Source: Moanibacter sp965226025
GTDB lineage: Bacteria; Verrucomicrobiota; Verrucomicrobiia; Opitutales; UBA2987
Direction: 5' to 3'
Assembly: GCA_965226025.1 (NCBI GenBank)
Contig: CBDDCD010000001.1
Coordinates: 1,116,001 to 1,180,000 of the forward strand
Length of the DNA stretch: 64,000 nucleotides
The notes under the pieces were generated by a model. That model searched no databases, had not been told where the DNA came from, and saw only the letters and a list, made by a program, of their open reading frames with translations. Both the position numbers and the translations under genes were made by a program. Positions 62,753-64,000 of the stretch are shown one piece after another. Position 1 is the stretch's first letter; every line of letters starts with the position of its first letter.

Positions 62753-64000
62753 GAGGCTGTCCCAAATCCGAGAGGATTTGGGTGGAAGCCTGATACCGAT
62801 ATCAATCTTCGTCACGTTATGTAGACCACGACATGCCTTCCGTCCTCGGTAGCTTACCTTTTATCCGTTATGCACCTTTCCAGCACCCTTCCTCTCGCTT
62901 TGAGTCGATAGTTCTCCCAAGGAAGCGCCTCTGACTCGATTCTTGGATCCCTATGCCGCCTGCGTTGCCTCTTTCTCATGTTCTTGCGCAAGTCTCTGCG
63001 CGATTTTCCATAGATTGTGGGACAGAACCGACCAGGCCACGCTAAGGTTACGGTTGTCAAAGCCTTTGCTGCGTATCTTGCCCCCGTGCCATCGGTTCTT
63101 GAGCACTCCGATCCGGCCTTCGGTGCTCCCTCGTCGTCGCTGCAACCGGACAAAGCGCGGCTCCTCCATCCGCTCCTTGAGCTCTTGTGGATTGCGGGGC
63201 GTAAGGGCGTCAAAAATCCCCTCTGCCTGGAGCCGCTTGCTGGCCGCCTTCGAGGCATAGCCCCGATCCCCACTGATCGCTTCGATCTTCTCCTCTAAAG
63301 CGAAGCCCTTTTGCCTCTCCAGACTTTCCCAAAGCTGCTTCAATTCGCTCGGGGCCTGCCCCCCATACAGTTTCCAGTCCAACAGATATCCCTCTGCGCT
63401 CTCGCATAAATAAAGGGTGTTGCCAAACTCCACCTCCCGATCTGCCTTGCCTCGCACGATGACGTCAATCTCAGGTTCGTAGGCGCTCAGGATCTTCTCC
63501 TCATTCTTCACCTGCCGCCCCCCTATGATCCGTTCGTGCGCCTGTTTCATGACCTGCGGTATCTGCTCTAACATACCATCCATTCGCTCGATGATTCGGC
63601 TCGCCTTCTTCTCGGTGTAATCGCTTTGCATCCACATAGCTTCCAATAAGTCACGGTGGCGAAGGGCATGGCCCTCAATCTTCTTGAGCAATAGCTTCAT
63701 CCGCCGCAGGATCCCTTTACGCGCTTTGCCCGCCTCCCGGCGCCGACGCGCATGCGTCATCTCCAGGCACCGTTTGTTCATCTCCCGAGCCAATCCCTTT
63801 GCTCCCTGGGGCATGCGCTGTTTCATTCCCGCCTGCCGGATCAGACTGATCGCCTTGAGCAGCGTTGCTCCCACATCCTTGAGCAAGACCCAGTCCACGG
63901 GCCAGTGGATGTTCGCTTCCAGGCAAGTGGCGTCGATCAGGCATTCCCTCGTATCGATCGGCTTCTCTAATCCTGCCTCACCACAATGTTCAGCATTGCC
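62753..64000 (-). mobile_element. IS element copy C, cut by the window end
   Basis: Starts with the same GAGGCTGTCCC end as copies A and B, preceded by TA. The visible 1248 bases match copy A throughout. The other end and the target duplication lie outside the window; the flank to test is CTACATA. Confidence 0.92.
62951..64000 (-). CDS. Transposase of IS copy C, incomplete at the window edge
   Basis: The C-terminal part of the same 492-residue transposase as in copies A and B. At least 315 codons are visible from the methionine in MDWVLL, and the coding frame continues to the right edge. Catalytic motifs GDRGYASK and GSTEGRIG are present. Nothing distinguishes it from the other copies. Confidence 0.9.
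   Translation of the reverse strand, partial: GNAEHCGEAGLEKPIDTRECLIDATCLEANIHWPVDWVLLKDVGATLLKAISLIRQAGMKQRMPQGAKGLAREMNKRCLEMTHARRRREAGKARKGILRRMKLLLKKIEGHALRHRDLLEAMWMQSDYTEKKASRIIERMDGMLEQIPQVMKQAHERIIGGRQVKNEEKILSAYEPEIDVIVRGKADREVEFGNTLYLCESAEGYLLDWKLYGGQAPSELKQLWESLERQKGFALEEKIEAISGDRGYASKAASKRLQAEGIFDALTPRNPQELKERMEEPRFVRLQRRRGSTEGRIGVLKNRWHGGKIRSKGFDNRNLSVAWSVLSHNLWKIAQRLAQEHEKEATQAA

Overview
The window looks like a chromosomal segment from a Verrucomicrobiota bacterium, most likely an Opitutae/Puniceicoccales-type lineage. This is inferred, not proven. The support is a TonB-dependent receptor whose mature N-terminus carries an acidic stretch followed by VLSSFVV (Opitutae receptors typically have a VLSPF-like motif), a DUF6785-type polytopic membrane protein, serine/threonine kinases fused to PD40 propellers, and a catabolic repertoire of phytanoyl-CoA-dioxygenase-like oxygenases, Gfo/Idh/MocA oxidoreductases, enolase-superfamily enzymes, sialidase-like propellers and sulfatases. 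No rRNA or tRNA gene, CRISPR array or phage module was seen.

Layout. 1-5.9 kb: the 3' part of an FtsX-type permease gene, a large membrane protein and a 2-hydroxyacid dehydrogenase. 6.3-7.7 kb: an IS256-family element. 7.8-27.1 kb: a long run of probable catabolic genes on both strands: two paralogous Gfo/Idh oxidoreductases, three PhyH-type dioxygenases, two propeller proteins, an M19 peptidase homologue, an HpcH aldolase, an alpha/beta hydrolase, a GH127-like protein, an M55 aminopeptidase, an Ldh2 dehydrogenase, an epimerase and an amidohydrolase. 27-33.7 kb: two enolase-superfamily enzymes, an MFS transporter, a decayed enolase-like gene, a small propeller protein and a PaaX-like regulator bracketed by two long perfect palindromes. 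33.8-40.5 kb: two inverted copies of one IS (about 1.8 kb) enclosing an SDR gene and a DUF3604 gene. 40.5-50.8 kb: a TonB receptor gene broken by the IS, then two kinase-propeller genes with frameshifts. 51-64 kb: a DUF4160/DUF2442 pair split by a miniature element, a cupin, an MBL hydrolase, two sulfatases, an ankyrin protein, metallophosphoesterases, and a third IS copy running off the window.

How the genes may work together: the many single-substrate enzymes (dehydrogenases, dehydratase-like enolases, aldolase, hydrolases, sulfatases) fit scavenging of small sugars, sugar acids, amino-acid derivatives and sulfated compounds. The TonB receptor and MFS protein would be uptake routes and PaaX a local regulator. 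No complete named pathway can be drawn.

The most striking property is the density of interspersed repeats. At least ten families of short inverted-repeat elements occupy nearly every intergenic gap. One family (TAGGA..TCTGTCGG ends) inserted into a DUF4160 gene with a TA or CTA target duplication, and the uninterrupted gene can be read back across the site. Together with IS-truncated genes, tandem duplication and several one-base homopolymer frameshifts, this is either a decaying, repeat-laden genome or in part an error-prone assembly.
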